Source: Rhizophagus clarus
Taxonomy: Eukaryota > Glomeromycota > Glomeromycetes > Glomerales > Glomeraceae
Direction of reading: 5' to 3'
Assembly (NCBI GenBank): GCA_015698045.1
Contig: BLAL01000313.1
Location: 248,001 to 312,000, forward strand
Length of the DNA: 64,000 nucleotides
Under the pieces are notes generated by a model. The model saw only the letters and a list, made by a program, of their open reading frames with translations. It did not search any database and had not been told where the DNA came from. The translations under genes were made by a program, and so were the position numbers. How positions within the stretch are numbered: position 1 is the stretch's first letter; each line of letters opens with the position of its first letter. Positions 12,301-22,269 of this stretch are shown here, one piece after another.

Positions 12301-13329
12301 ATTGCATTACATATATAATCACATTTTTTACATTTATCATTCAAAACCATTATATAATTTTTTTTTTGTAAATCTTGAGTTATTCCATATAACCTATTAA
12401 TCTATAAATATAATAAATTTAGATTATAACGCTAAATTGCTTCAAATTTTAATAATAAATTAATAATTATACCTCATTCATAAATTCTAATTCAATGTTT
12501 TCTATATCATATAATCTTTTCAAAGTAACAAACATATTTTGATTATATCTTTTCCAATTTTGACTACAACCATCCCATTCATAAATATACCCATCAATCC
12601 AATTTGCTTTCCCTTCTGCAGAATACTTAGGATATGTAATATTATCAAACCTATCATAAGGAATCCATTCTAATACTTCTTTTGTATCATAATGGGCTGA
12701 CAACTGGGTATCTTGGATAAGTTTATCAATATCATCGTTATCACTAGTCCAATTTTTAAAATTTCGTTGAAAATGTATTACATTACATATGGAGTTACAT
12801 TTTTTACACTTATTATTCAAAACCATAATATAATTTTTTGTTTGTGGATCTTGAGTTATTCCATATGGCCTATTAATCTATAAAAAATATAATAAATTTA
12901 ATTAATAAAGCTAAATTCCTTCATAATCTAATAATACTTTAATTATGATTATACCTCATTCATGAATTCTAATTCAATGTTTTTAGGATTATATAATCTT
13001 TTCAAAGTAACAAACATATTTTGGTCCAATCTTTTCCAATTTTGACTATATTCGTCCCATTCATTGATAGATCCATCAATCCAATTTGCTCCGTACATTC
13101 TCCTTTCTGCAGAATACTTAATATTATTAAGCCTATCATAAGGTATCCATTCTAATATTTCTATTGTATTATGATGTACTGATAACTGAGTATCTTGAAT
13201 AAATTTATCAATATATTTATTACCACTGGTCCAATTTTTGAAATTTTGTTGAAAATGTATTGCGTTACATTTAAATTTACATTCTCTGCATTTCTTATTT
13301 AGTGTTAGTTTCTTAATTAGTGAATCCAT
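9356..13329 (-). CDS. K1: TKL-type kinase with six tandem N-lobe modules
   Basis: Nine exons: 12955-13329, 12473-12877, 11997-12401, 11517-11924, 11041-11445, 10608-10970, 9646-10531, 9475-9576 and 9356-9411. They give about 1134 residues. Exons 1-6 each encode a C-x2-C-x3-C cluster, W-T-S-G-N, L-E-W-I-P-Y and a kinase N-lobe through helix C. In exons 1-5 the glycine loop is degenerate (for example Y-S-A-K-G-K-V-Y), although V-T-L-K is kept. Exon 6 has I-A-S-G-G-F-S-K-V-Y and V-A-L-K. Exon 7 supplies F-Y-G-I-T-Q-N-P, catalytic H-R-D-F-H-S-G-N (about residue 868), D-M-G in place of D-F-G, V-A-P-E and D-I-Y-S-F-G. Two small exons encode an acidic tail. Exons 2-5 each begin in hinge sequence (Y-G-I-T-Q-D-P) and are phase 0-0. 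The last module plus exon 7 should form one complete kinase. The joining of all exons in one transcript is inferred. Confidence 0.8.
10608..13329 (-). repeat. Tandem exon array in K1 (six units, about 475-480 bp)
   Basis: The exons start at 13329, 12877, 12401, 11924, 11445 and 10970. Each unit is an exon of 363-408 bases plus an intron of about 70-77 bases. Donor sites are GAG|GTATAAT or close to it, and acceptors are TAG|ATTAAT. The introns are conserved together with the exons, so the unit of duplication is exon plus intron. Confidence 0.9.
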
Positions 13330-15265
13330 AAGACTTTTATAGAATAATGAAGTATAAAAGGCGAAACAAAGTTAATACGAAATTGAATAAAGAATAAAAG
13401 TTTCACAATCACATGATAAAAATATCATATGACTTAAATACGTCGTATTGCAATACTGAATGACAATTGGAAAACTAGGCAATAATTACTTTGTTTCTGA
13501 AATTTTGGTATGGATTTAGTTTTTTAACTGGCAAAAGATTTTTTTTTGCGATACCGTCATATATATTTAGTATTTACCGTTACCTTGTGTTACATAAACA
13601 ATCATACATGTGCACATTTGTATGTCGATCATATTGTTTAATTTAAAATTAAAAACCTTCGTGCAAATACTATATCAAGTTTTTCAATTTATTTAATTAT
13701 TCTCAATAATTAAAATTACCACCTTTTACATAAACAAGAACCATACTAGTATAATCATTTTATCAGGAATTTGAGATGTTCCATATACTAATAATCTATT
13801 ATTGCTGTAATATCTGAAATGTTAATTGAATAAATATATAGAACAAACCTGCAACAATACTACGGTTTAAATTTCATATTTTTAAAAAAGATGATGTATA
13901 ATGGCTAATATTTATTTTTACTAAGAATTATAGTGATAAAGGTTCCTTTAATTTACTATTTGGTATTTACGGCTAAGTACACTTTTAAAATAATAATGGA
14001 TATCTGTCCGTAAATAGTAGTAGTTAAATGAACAAAATATTCAAGTTCAACATGGATTTTTTTCGGTTGAGTGTTGTTAGCAGAAAATTTACTGCGCTCG
14101 GCTGAATTTTTCGGCTAACTACACCATTATGAGTTTTCCGCGTAAGTTAGAAAGTTCGGGCAAATATTTAGCCTTACATTCATTATATAAATAAATATCA
14201 ATATGTGTCAATACGTGGTATATAAAAATAAGTCTCTTAGTCTTAATTAAAATTATACACACTCATTTTCAATTGTATTATTGTGTAACGCTACTACATC
14301 AAATATTATCTTGCATTAAAATATTAAACCGCCAACCTAGAGAGAATATTGTATTGAGTCTTTAAAGAAATTACATTAAACCTGTTATTTTTTGTTCACG
14401 TTGTCGTATTAAATGTTTGTGTAACATATAATGAAAATCATGTGCTTAATGGAAAATTTACAATGTTTTTTTTGGCGTTTTGTTGTCATATTTGTTATAC
14501 TTATCCAGATACATCCGGGATATTATTATTTTTAACAAATGTTTATATGTTTTATTAAATAATTTAATTGAAGAAAGCATAAGAATAAATTTTAAGTTTC
14601 TTTTCCTAATCAACAAAATCCAATTTTTTTTACCTTAACAGGAATTAGACGCAGTAAACAATAGATAGCTTTAAGTTAGAAATGTTAAATATATTCACTT
14701 TTTAAAAGCTATAGTGAAGAGTAAAAAACCATTTAACGTATGAAGATTAAAATTTAATTTTTCTTTTTCTTTTTTTTTTCTGAAGTAAATGTTGACTTTT
14801 TTATAAGAAAAAAAGAAAAATCTGGAAGCTATAAAAATCTTCCTGTGAATAAACTACATGATCGGCTAAATCTAAACAAACAGATTAATTGAAACACGAA
14901 ATATATTAAAGCTAATTTTTTGCAAAGAAAATGTTTATTTCAGTTTTAGCCGAAAGCCACATAATTATAACTCGGGTTGTACGAACAAATAATTACTATT
15001 GTATTTAGTTCAATATGATTCGTACGTCTCAAAGGTAGTACACGTACGAAATTTAGCAGAATCGTACAAATAATTTTTATATTTTATATAAATTATACCT
15101 AATAAAGAAATATTTTAAATTTAATTTTCAAAAATTAATAAAAAAAAACTTAATATGGGGTACCAATAAAATTATGAAGATCGTAATTCTGAAAATTTTT
15201 GAAATATGAAAATCGCAATTTTTTTTGGATTTCGGAATTTCCTATTTAAAATTTCCTTTCATGTA
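13330..15265. other. Upstream region of K1 and dispersed repeat
   Basis: Bases 13330-14175 belong to the segmental duplication shared with 27208-28073. Bases 14180-15140 match 62770-63915. No gene is supported on either strand. Confidence 0.6.
14180..15140. repeat. Dispersed repeat of about 1 kb, copy A
   Basis: It shares long identical strings with 62770-63915, such as the stretch around tttcaattgtattattgtgta, the tctggaagctataaaaatct string and a region with paired GTACGAA/TTCGTAC motifs. Orientation is the same. No ORF was found. Confidence 0.75.
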
Positions 15266-15486
15266 GGGACGTTAAAGCGGGATAGAATCACATGATCATA
15301 ATAAAATATTTGTCACCGGCAGTACACCCTCTACTTTTTCATTTTTATTAAGTAATTCTAGACTTAAAATTTTTTCGATTAGTAAAAACTTATATGTCAC
15401 GCCTGTTATATGTCATGTACGTAATTTCTTAATGCCGTAATAGTGCCGTAATTCCGGCCAAATCTACCCCGCTTTAACGGACTCCC
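15266..15486. mobile_element. Putative MITE of about 220 bp
   Basis: The left end GGGACGTTAAAGCGGG pairs with the right end CCCGCTTTAACGGACTCCC after a 3-base offset. The interior is non-coding. I could not identify a convincing target-site duplication. Confidence 0.5.
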
Positions 15487-15888
15487 AAAACCAGAAATCG
15501 TTTTTTTAAACAAAAAGAATGCATTTTTTTTTAAAAAAAAAATTTGAAATTTGATAAATATTTTTGTATCGTAAATTATGATGCAATTAAAGAATCTCGT
15601 TATGAAAAAAAAGTCTATTTATATTTTTTACTTAAAAAAAAGAACGATAGTTTATTAAAAAAGTTTAAATTGTATTTTAAAGACAAACAATATTAAGTGA
15701 TATTTTTATAAATTTAGTTTAGAACCTATCGCCAGTTTTAATAAAATTCAGAATATAAATTAGATAAGTTTTGGTTATAATTTTTTTATAACAAGAAAAC
15801 GAGACAGGTAATTTAAATTAAGTGCACGAAAACTCAACATATCGCCATTTTCAAAATTATTGAGAAAATCGATTTTGTGAGGTTATCA

Positions 15889-16150
15889 TGTCGATCCAAT
15901 TTGCTTTATACACTTTGCCAAATCCACCTTTTGCAATATATTCAATATTTTTAAATCTATCATAAAGTATCCATTCTATTGTATATAATTCATGTTGACC
16001 ATTATAATGAACAGATAGTTGAATATTTTGAATAAGTCTATCAATGCATTGTTACTACGATTCCAATTAGTAAAGTTTTTACGAAAAAATATCTTGCTTC
16101 ACATACTTTATTACATTGTTACATTCATCATTCAGAACCATCATCATCAC
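15889..16150 (-). pseudogene. Solitary kinase N-lobe exon relic
   Basis: Reading the minus strand, the fragment runs from M-V-L-N-D-E-C, through a damaged W-T-S-G-N region, to R-F-K-N-I-E-Y-I-A-K-G-G-F-G-K-V-Y-K-A-N-W-I-D. Frameshifts and stops interrupt the first half. The glycine loop is intact, so it derives from a last-type module rather than an internal one. No C-lobe lies downstream. Confidence 0.75.
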
Positions 16151-16571
16151 TAAATTATCAAGCAGTCCGATGACTATTCCTGATCAAAATTGTAAATTTT
16201 CGTAAAATTAATGATATATACGTCCGGTAACTGTAAATTGACTATTAAGTCATTAATCAGTATAATTATTATTTTTTCAGATAGTAATTGGACAATAATG
16301 TCCTATAACCAGAATTTCTAAAGGATCGACAACTGACCATGAATAATAAATTATATTTTTTTTTATTATTAACTTAATAATTTAAGCTTAAATATATCAA
16401 AAACACATACATTACAAATTAAAAGTTTAAATAGTCTAGGTAATTAGATCATGAAAAATAAGTATTTGAGATCCTAGATTTGATTCTACAGGTAAGTAAA
16501 ATCAAATTAAATTAAATTAAATAAATTAATTTATAAGTTTAATAATAAATTGTATTAGTTTAATAATCTAT
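16151..16571. other. Intergenic AT-rich region
   Basis: No gene is supported. It includes short AAATTA-type simple repeats near 16500-16540. Confidence 0.5.
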
Positions 16572-16589
16572 AATTTTTTCAACAGATTT
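16572..16589. repeat. 18-bp direct repeat, copy 1 of 3
   Basis: AATTTTTTCAACAGATTT, followed on the plus strand by a TTTA-rich run. Identical copies lie at 19386-19403 and 20483-20500. Read on the minus strand, each copy follows an A-rich tail or AT-rich end, as expected for target-site duplications of retroposed elements. Confidence 0.75.
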
Positions 16590-19385
16590 TTATTTATTTA
16601 TTTATTTATTTATTTAATGTTAGAGACCAACTCGTGTAATTACAAATCGTAGAAAAATTAGCCTATAATCTATGAAAATAAAACTATTAACTACATCATG
16701 TAAAAACTAAACCCCTGCCAGCAGCAGACATCAGCCTGTGTTGTTATGTTATACAAGCTATGACCGAGTATACACAAATCCTAAGATATAGGTTGCTAAA
16801 TTATCCTTTCCGGCAGATGCCAGCTTCATGTGAATTCTGTTAGGTGAAGAATGTTATATAACTCTATTTTCAAGTTGTAAAAAAAATTTTTTTGTTGGTA
16901 TAATGTTTAGAAAGAAACAAAAAAGTGAAAATATTATAAGATAACAATGACGAATCAATCGCCATAGTTATGGGTAGATTTGACATGCTTCTAACTGGCC
17001 GTGTTATTATGGGAAGGATTTAAACGTCCAGAGTATAGATTCTTAACCAAATCGATCAGATGGGAGGAAGAGGTCAATGTGATAGTTGAGGGAGTCCTAT
17101 CTGGAATAACTATCATGTAAGGTGAATCCAGTCAGATAAGTTTATTTCATTTGTTAGACATCACATGATTGTGAAAGGAGGAGACGTGCTTATTAATGTG
17201 CAATTTAAAATTGGGGAGACCAGAATGTAACAGAACTTGATCAGAGACAGTCATCCTGGTATTCTTGTCTGGTTATCTGTACTAGGCGAGTGAAAAATTT
17301 TTGGTAATTTTCTTTTTAACATGGTGTGCATGTGAGTACAGCTGTTGCGATTGCATTCAGCAATGTCCAATAAATCAGTGGAATTGACAAGCTCTAGTTG
17401 TCATTTTTCGAACGTAGATGTGATAGAGCATAATTGTTTGTCTAGAGTGTCTGACATAAGAACTAATTGCTTGGTTCTAGACGTGACTTGCTTATATTCG
17501 TCTAAATTTTTAATGTCATGATCATAGATTAGTTGAAGTTCTTTAGCGTGCTTATACTTAATTTATTCATTGGCAATGTCAATAGCACGTTGTCAACAAA
17601 GCCTTTTTTTGTGTTCCTTTTTTCCTTTGTTGACAAATTTCTACAATCGTGGAGATCCAGGGGGAAATTCAATTGTGCCTGAATGAGTATGTGGTGACGT
17701 GGTATGAAGGATAAGATCTCAGCGAATTTGTCTTTACTATCCTCAGTTAGGAGTTCATCTGAAATAGGATTGAAATTACTAAGATCATTTTGATTAGGAA
17801 TTTTGGGTTTTTTGTTGACAGGAGGATTAATGTGTCTGTCCTGGGCGATGATGTGCTCCCTAATTGGGATGTAAGGTAAGGCGTCTGGGATCCTCCTTAG
17901 GCGTGATAAAGGTAGATGTTTGATTACTTTATAAAAGGTTTTGTTGTAAGGACTTAAATACTGTGAAACTTTGGCAGTTAGAGTAATGTTGTTATGATCA
18001 GGAAATTTGTGGGAGTGATAAGCCGACATGGTTATTGCTTTAGCCTTTCGATCATAGCAGGCTCTGCGTTTGGCTTGTTTTCATTGGGTTTTAGTCTGGT
18101 ATCGATCTAGAGGAATGAGGACCAGATTAAAATATTTTTTGCAAAATATATATTTGCGAGGTGAACCGTTGAAAGAGTCACAGTCCAAGTGTTGGTATTT
18201 GTTTGATATATGATGCCATGACGGTGACTTACAACAGCGTTAATGGTATTATCAAACCATTTATTGTGGATTGATCGTAGGTGTGAAAGTTTATTATTTT
18301 TGACTTTTGAAAGAGATGATGTTGAAGAGGATGCCATCACTTCAGAAGATGATGAAGGTGATGGAATGTTAAGTGATACTTGTTTTTTGAATTTATATAG
18401 GTGTTTCTGGTGATGGACACATCCTTGGCAATAATAATCTGCCTTCGTAGAGGTGACCTGTAATGGGAGAGTAGAGTGTGACATCACTATAGCTAGGTGA
18501 AGGAGTAGTGCAAAACGTATGTTGTGTATCATTAAATTGAAAATGGCAGGGAACATATATGCCAAATTTGAATCTGTATTTTTTATATGAAAAATTAAAA
18601 AAAGTTCAGGTAACCTGATTATTTTGGGAATGAGGCTGAGAACATTTGGATATAATTAGAAGACGCTCATGGACTTTGTTTCTAATTAAGTTGAAATATT
18701 TGTTCTGTATCCTTCAAGGGATAATATGTTGTAAGGAGAAAAAAAGGGTAATCAAGGTAGAAATGTAAAATTTCTTATTGGGGTAGTTGGAAGTGGATTG
18801 AAATGTGTATGTGTCTGTAGGACAATAAAAATCATTTGTGTATATGGTAGGCAAATTGTGTAGCGGATTCAGGAAAGATGCCAAATTTATCCGCTGATCT
18901 GGAATTTCAAAGAGGAAAGTTTTGGAGCATTTCCATTTGTACATTGAATTGTAACCTTGATGATCACTATTGGTCACATGAAAGTGCTTCACCATAACGG
19001 GGAGTTTGTATTGAAGGTTTTGGATAAAGACACATATAGTAAAGAAAGAGTTGAAAGAGGCATATTACTTTATTGAAGATAAGACTTGGACCAGAAGGTG
19101 TGAAAGCTGTTGTATTCTTCTTTTAGTGTTGGGTAGCCACCTCACGTAAATACAAAAGCAGGGAGTGGTATTATTGTTTGTAAGTTATGGTTTTTGAAGA
19201 AACCTTTTGTTGTTAACGAGGAAAATAAGTGGTGTAAGAGCTTCTAGAAAGTCCGCGGTGATAAGTTCTTTAAAGGAAAAGACTTGTTCTGAGTAAGTTC
19301 ATATACTCTTTTGTAAAAAAAAGCATTTTATTTTTTCTTTAAAAAAAATGGACAAGTGATTGGCAGGAAAAAGTCCACAAACTTC
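16590..19385 (-). mobile_element. Retroposon-like segment B, degenerate
   Basis: The segment lies between two copies of the 18-bp repeat. On the minus strand it ends in an AAAT-type tail (16590-16618), as LINE-type elements do. It is richer in G+C than its surroundings. Minus-strand open pieces at 18714-18995, 18107-18565 and 17529-18029 look like successive parts of one decayed coding region. The second contains a Cys/His cluster (C-Q-G-C-V-H-H-Q-K-H) and a Ser-rich stretch. I do not recognise a reverse transcriptase or endonuclease motif, so the class is inferred only from the tail and flanking repeats. Confidence 0.45.
17529..18995 (-). pseudogene. Broken ORF remnants of unknown element protein
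   Basis: Three open pieces (18714-18995, 18107-18565, 17529-18029) lie in line on the minus strand, separated by stops and frame changes. Codon use is less AT-biased than in the host genes. The middle piece has a C-x2-C-x3-H-like cluster followed by a poly-Ser segment. The last piece has K-K-P-K-I-P-N and a Lys-rich K-E-K-R-N-T-K-K. No family was recognised. It is most likely the coding remnant of segment B. Confidence 0.4.
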
Positions 19386-19403
19386 AATTTTTTCAACAGA
19401 TTT
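19386..19403. repeat. 18-bp direct repeat, copy 2 of 3
   Basis: Same 18 bases as 16572-16589. On the minus strand it follows an AAAAAT-type tail. Confidence 0.75.
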
Positions 19404-20482
19404 TATTTTTATTTTTATTTTTACAGGAGGATACTATATATTACAGAAATACTCAAATAATCCTATAGATAAAGTATATAAAATTCTGAAATAAACTGTC
19501 GCCATGACAGGGGGATCCCGGTGATAGTAACGTGACCTTTATATGAGGGCGTAATCACCACACCAGGAAAGGTGATACACAGTCACTCTCACTCCGCCAG
19601 GAAACCTGAAAAAGCAAAAATAATTAGTAGCACTATCCTAGCTTTAAGTGAGGAAAAATAAAATGAATAAGGATATAAGGAAAAATAAAAAAAAGGGTCA
19701 AATAACAACAAACAAACTACACCTATCTAAGAAAATGGAAATAACAACTAAAAATAACATCTACTAAACATCTAACTTAAAAGTGACAAAACAAGCTTTA
19801 GGATGTCCGCTTTGTCCAGGCTTGAATTGTTCATCTTCTTATTCTTATTCTTAACGGAGGGTTACGCTTCACTGAACATGATGAACCTGGCTTTGATGAA
19901 GACTTAGGTGAACCTTGGGCTCCACTATCCTTTTTGGAGTGTTTTTGAGATGACCTTGCCGAATTCTTTCCAGAATTCTTCTTGAGAGGATGACCGCTTG
20001 TACGATGCCATTTGAACTCAGTTCTTTCATAGACAAAGGGGATTCTAGTGCCATCTTTAGATTCTCATAATTTTTGAAGTATCCCAACATTGTCACACGA
20101 TCAGTACCTTGCTTGAGAAATTTATAGGCCTTAAAGCCTTGATCCTTAAAAAAAGAATCTCGTTTATCGTAGTCCTGGATAAGTATAGGGTCTATAGTAA
20201 CAGATACTGATAATCCTTCTACTTTTGCGGTGAACGTTGACCGGTTATATCTTTGCTTAAGTGTTCATTGCCCAGGGAACCAGCGTACTTCAAGGTTGTA
20301 TAGTCAATAACACCATTTACCTCCATCGAACGCTTGAAGAGTGAAATCATTGAAAGCTATCTTTAGACAGACAGTACAATACTTCTGTTGAGATTTGATA
20401 GACATTAATGCGACTTGTCCCTGGTAGTGAGGTGTGTGAGGATAGTTTCTGGGGACCATTCTACTGGGATGTCATAAAGCAT
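19404..20482 (-). mobile_element. Retroposon-like segment A, degenerate
   Basis: The segment is bounded by the 18-bp repeat on both sides. On the minus strand it begins with an ATG-containing stretch (L-Y-D-I-P-V-E-W-S-P-E-T) right after the repeat and ends in an (AAAAAT)n tail. The open piece 19869-20096 (75 residues, with G-Y-F-K-N-Y-E-N-L and a basic Ser/His-rich end) is part of a broken ORF that could have encoded a LINE ORF1-like protein. That identity is a guess from layout, since no domain motif was recognised. Confidence 0.4.
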
Positions 20483-20500
20483 AATTTTTTCAACAGATTT
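20483..20500. repeat. 18-bp direct repeat, copy 3 of 3
   Basis: Same 18 bases as 16572-16589, and the outer boundary of segment A. Confidence 0.75.
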
Positions 20501-20691
20501 ATTTATATACAATATATAATATATAATATATATATATCACGTGACTGACTATTGAACGTCCATATTCTAGAAATCAACAGTTATGGATGTATATAATGTA
20601 ACGTCCAACCTGCAGAGGCTCTGTCAATAGATAATTAATGGACCATGTATCCAATAATGGTTGCCAGACTGCCTGGAAATTTAATGATGAT

Positions 20692-21660
20692 ATAATTTTT
20701 TGTTTGTGGATCTTGGGTTCCTCCATAAGCTATAAATAAAATACACTAGTAATTAATAATATTTCAAAATTTGAATAGATAATACAGTAAATTATCATAC
20801 CTTATTTGTAAGTTCTAATTTAATATTTTTGGATTATTTAAACTTTTTAAGGTTACATGCCTTACGAAAAAAGAATGTCCAGAAAATGTCTATGAAAATA
20901 TCTGGAAATTGTTCAGGTGCTTCAAAAATTGTTGTGAAAATGTTCAGGAAATTGATAATCCAACAAATTCCAGACATAAAATATTCTGGACATATTCTGG
21001 AGTCTGGACAAATAAACCCAATAAATTCCAAACATAAAATATCCTGGACATATTCTGGACAAAATAAACCTAACAAATTCAGATATGAAAAAATTCCAGA
21101 CAAATTCTGGACAAAATAAACCAAACAAATTCCATATATAATAATATTCTGGACAAATTCTAGACAATGTTTCTAAGAATGTAAAATTTAAATTTTAAAA
21201 AAATGCAAAAAGCACAAAACTGATAATTAAAACCACCTCCTGACATAATAAGTAAAATTGAAGAGCAGTCAAAAATGCTATCTATAATGTTAATTCAAAC
21301 TTTGGTTAATTGTGTAGAAAGTGGTAAATTCCTGCTGATCATCCAGGATAAAATTGGATTGTTCAGAATTCTGGACAAATTCCAGACTAATTTGAACCTG
21401 AACATATTTCAAACATTCAGAAACACGTACATTTTGGAACATTTTCCAGATTTACCAAACGTCCAGAAATTGTCTGCTTATTTTTCTGGACAATTTCAGT
21501 ATGAATTCCAGATGCATTTTTTTCATAGAAATGCATATTTTAATTATGTCTTTCCCAATTTTAATTTTTTCTATCCCAATACCAAATGTTTCTGTCAATC
21601 CATGTTTTCCTTTCTGTGACATATTTATTATTTTTAAACCTATTATAAGGTATCCAACAA
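20692..21660 (-). pseudogene. Kinase N-lobe exon relic split by an insertion
   Basis: Bases 20692-20856 correspond to the hinge start of the next unit (Q-D-P-Q-T-K-N-Y), an intron and the end of an N-lobe exon (helix C, K-N-I-K-L-E-L-T-N-K-V). Bases 21548-21660 resume the same exon upstream (insert region, W-I-D, then the Y-N-R-F and I-P-Y area). About 690 bases of unrelated repetitive sequence sit between them. The frame is damaged on both sides, so this is a dead unit. Confidence 0.65.
20860..21546. repeat. Insertion with TTCTGGACA/TTCCAGA repeats
   Basis: An imperfect tandem repeat of about 60 bases (ATAAAATATTCTGGACATATTCTGG and relatives) occupies about 20955-21175. The complementary motif pair TTCTGGA / TCCAGAA is scattered to 21510. 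Long open frames on both strands (20829-21167) are by-products of this repeat. No transposase was found and the ends are unclear. Confidence 0.6.
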
Positions 21661-22221
21661 TTAAAGAAATCGCTCACAAGGTAGTTATTAAAACTTAAAA
21701 TGTAATATACAATAAACATATGATTAGTTATTCTTTCTATGTATTAATCTTCGTGTTGAAGTTTTAACTAAATAATTAAATTGAAGTTTGTTTTCACAAC
21801 AGTAAATCATGACAAAAAATCTTACGGGATGTGATAATCATATTATTTACAAATTTTGCTTAAGGATGACCCTAAAATCCTTGTGATTTTATTACGTAGG
21901 TCACTTCTCTTGCAAAGAATAAGATCATATGCTTGTATACTGATAAACTGTTGTCTAATACCCAAAGAGAAAAATTTATAGGTAATAATATTCTGATATG
22001 ATTTTTGATAATGTTTATTAACAATTTTATAAGGTTAAGTTTCAAACCTATTAAAAAAAATATATATACATTGAGATTGAATTACAGTAAATTTAGTAAT
22101 AAAACCTGTTCTTTCATTATTAGTATTCTTTACTAAAGTAATGTTTTATTGCAAAAGCAACAATATTTTCTATTAATCTTTTCAAAAAACACATTTTCTT
22201 TAGCAGGATTATTTAACAAAC
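21661..22221. other. Intergenic region with a diverged repeat
   Basis: Bases 21660-21810 resemble 28093-28240, but with a roughly 30-base inner segment inverted. No gene is supported. Confidence 0.5.
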
Positions 22222-22269
22222 ATAATTATCATACACAGATTTTTTTATCCATATAGTATCAGTTATAAG

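Larger units (their letters stand above)
9306..14175. repeat. Segmental duplication, copy 1 (carries K1)
   Basis: The block is nearly identical to 22222-28073, in the same orientation and about 12.9 kb away. Similarity begins at ataattatcatacac just downstream of the kinase gene. It ends near the atatttagcctt string about 850 bases upstream of the start codon. Copy 2 is about 1 kb longer because it has two more N-lobe exons. Confidence 0.85.

Noticed and set aside
20829..21167. Overlapping open frames on both strands near 21 kb
   Set aside because: They are translations of the TTCTGGACA/TTCCAGA repeat and are equally open on both strands.
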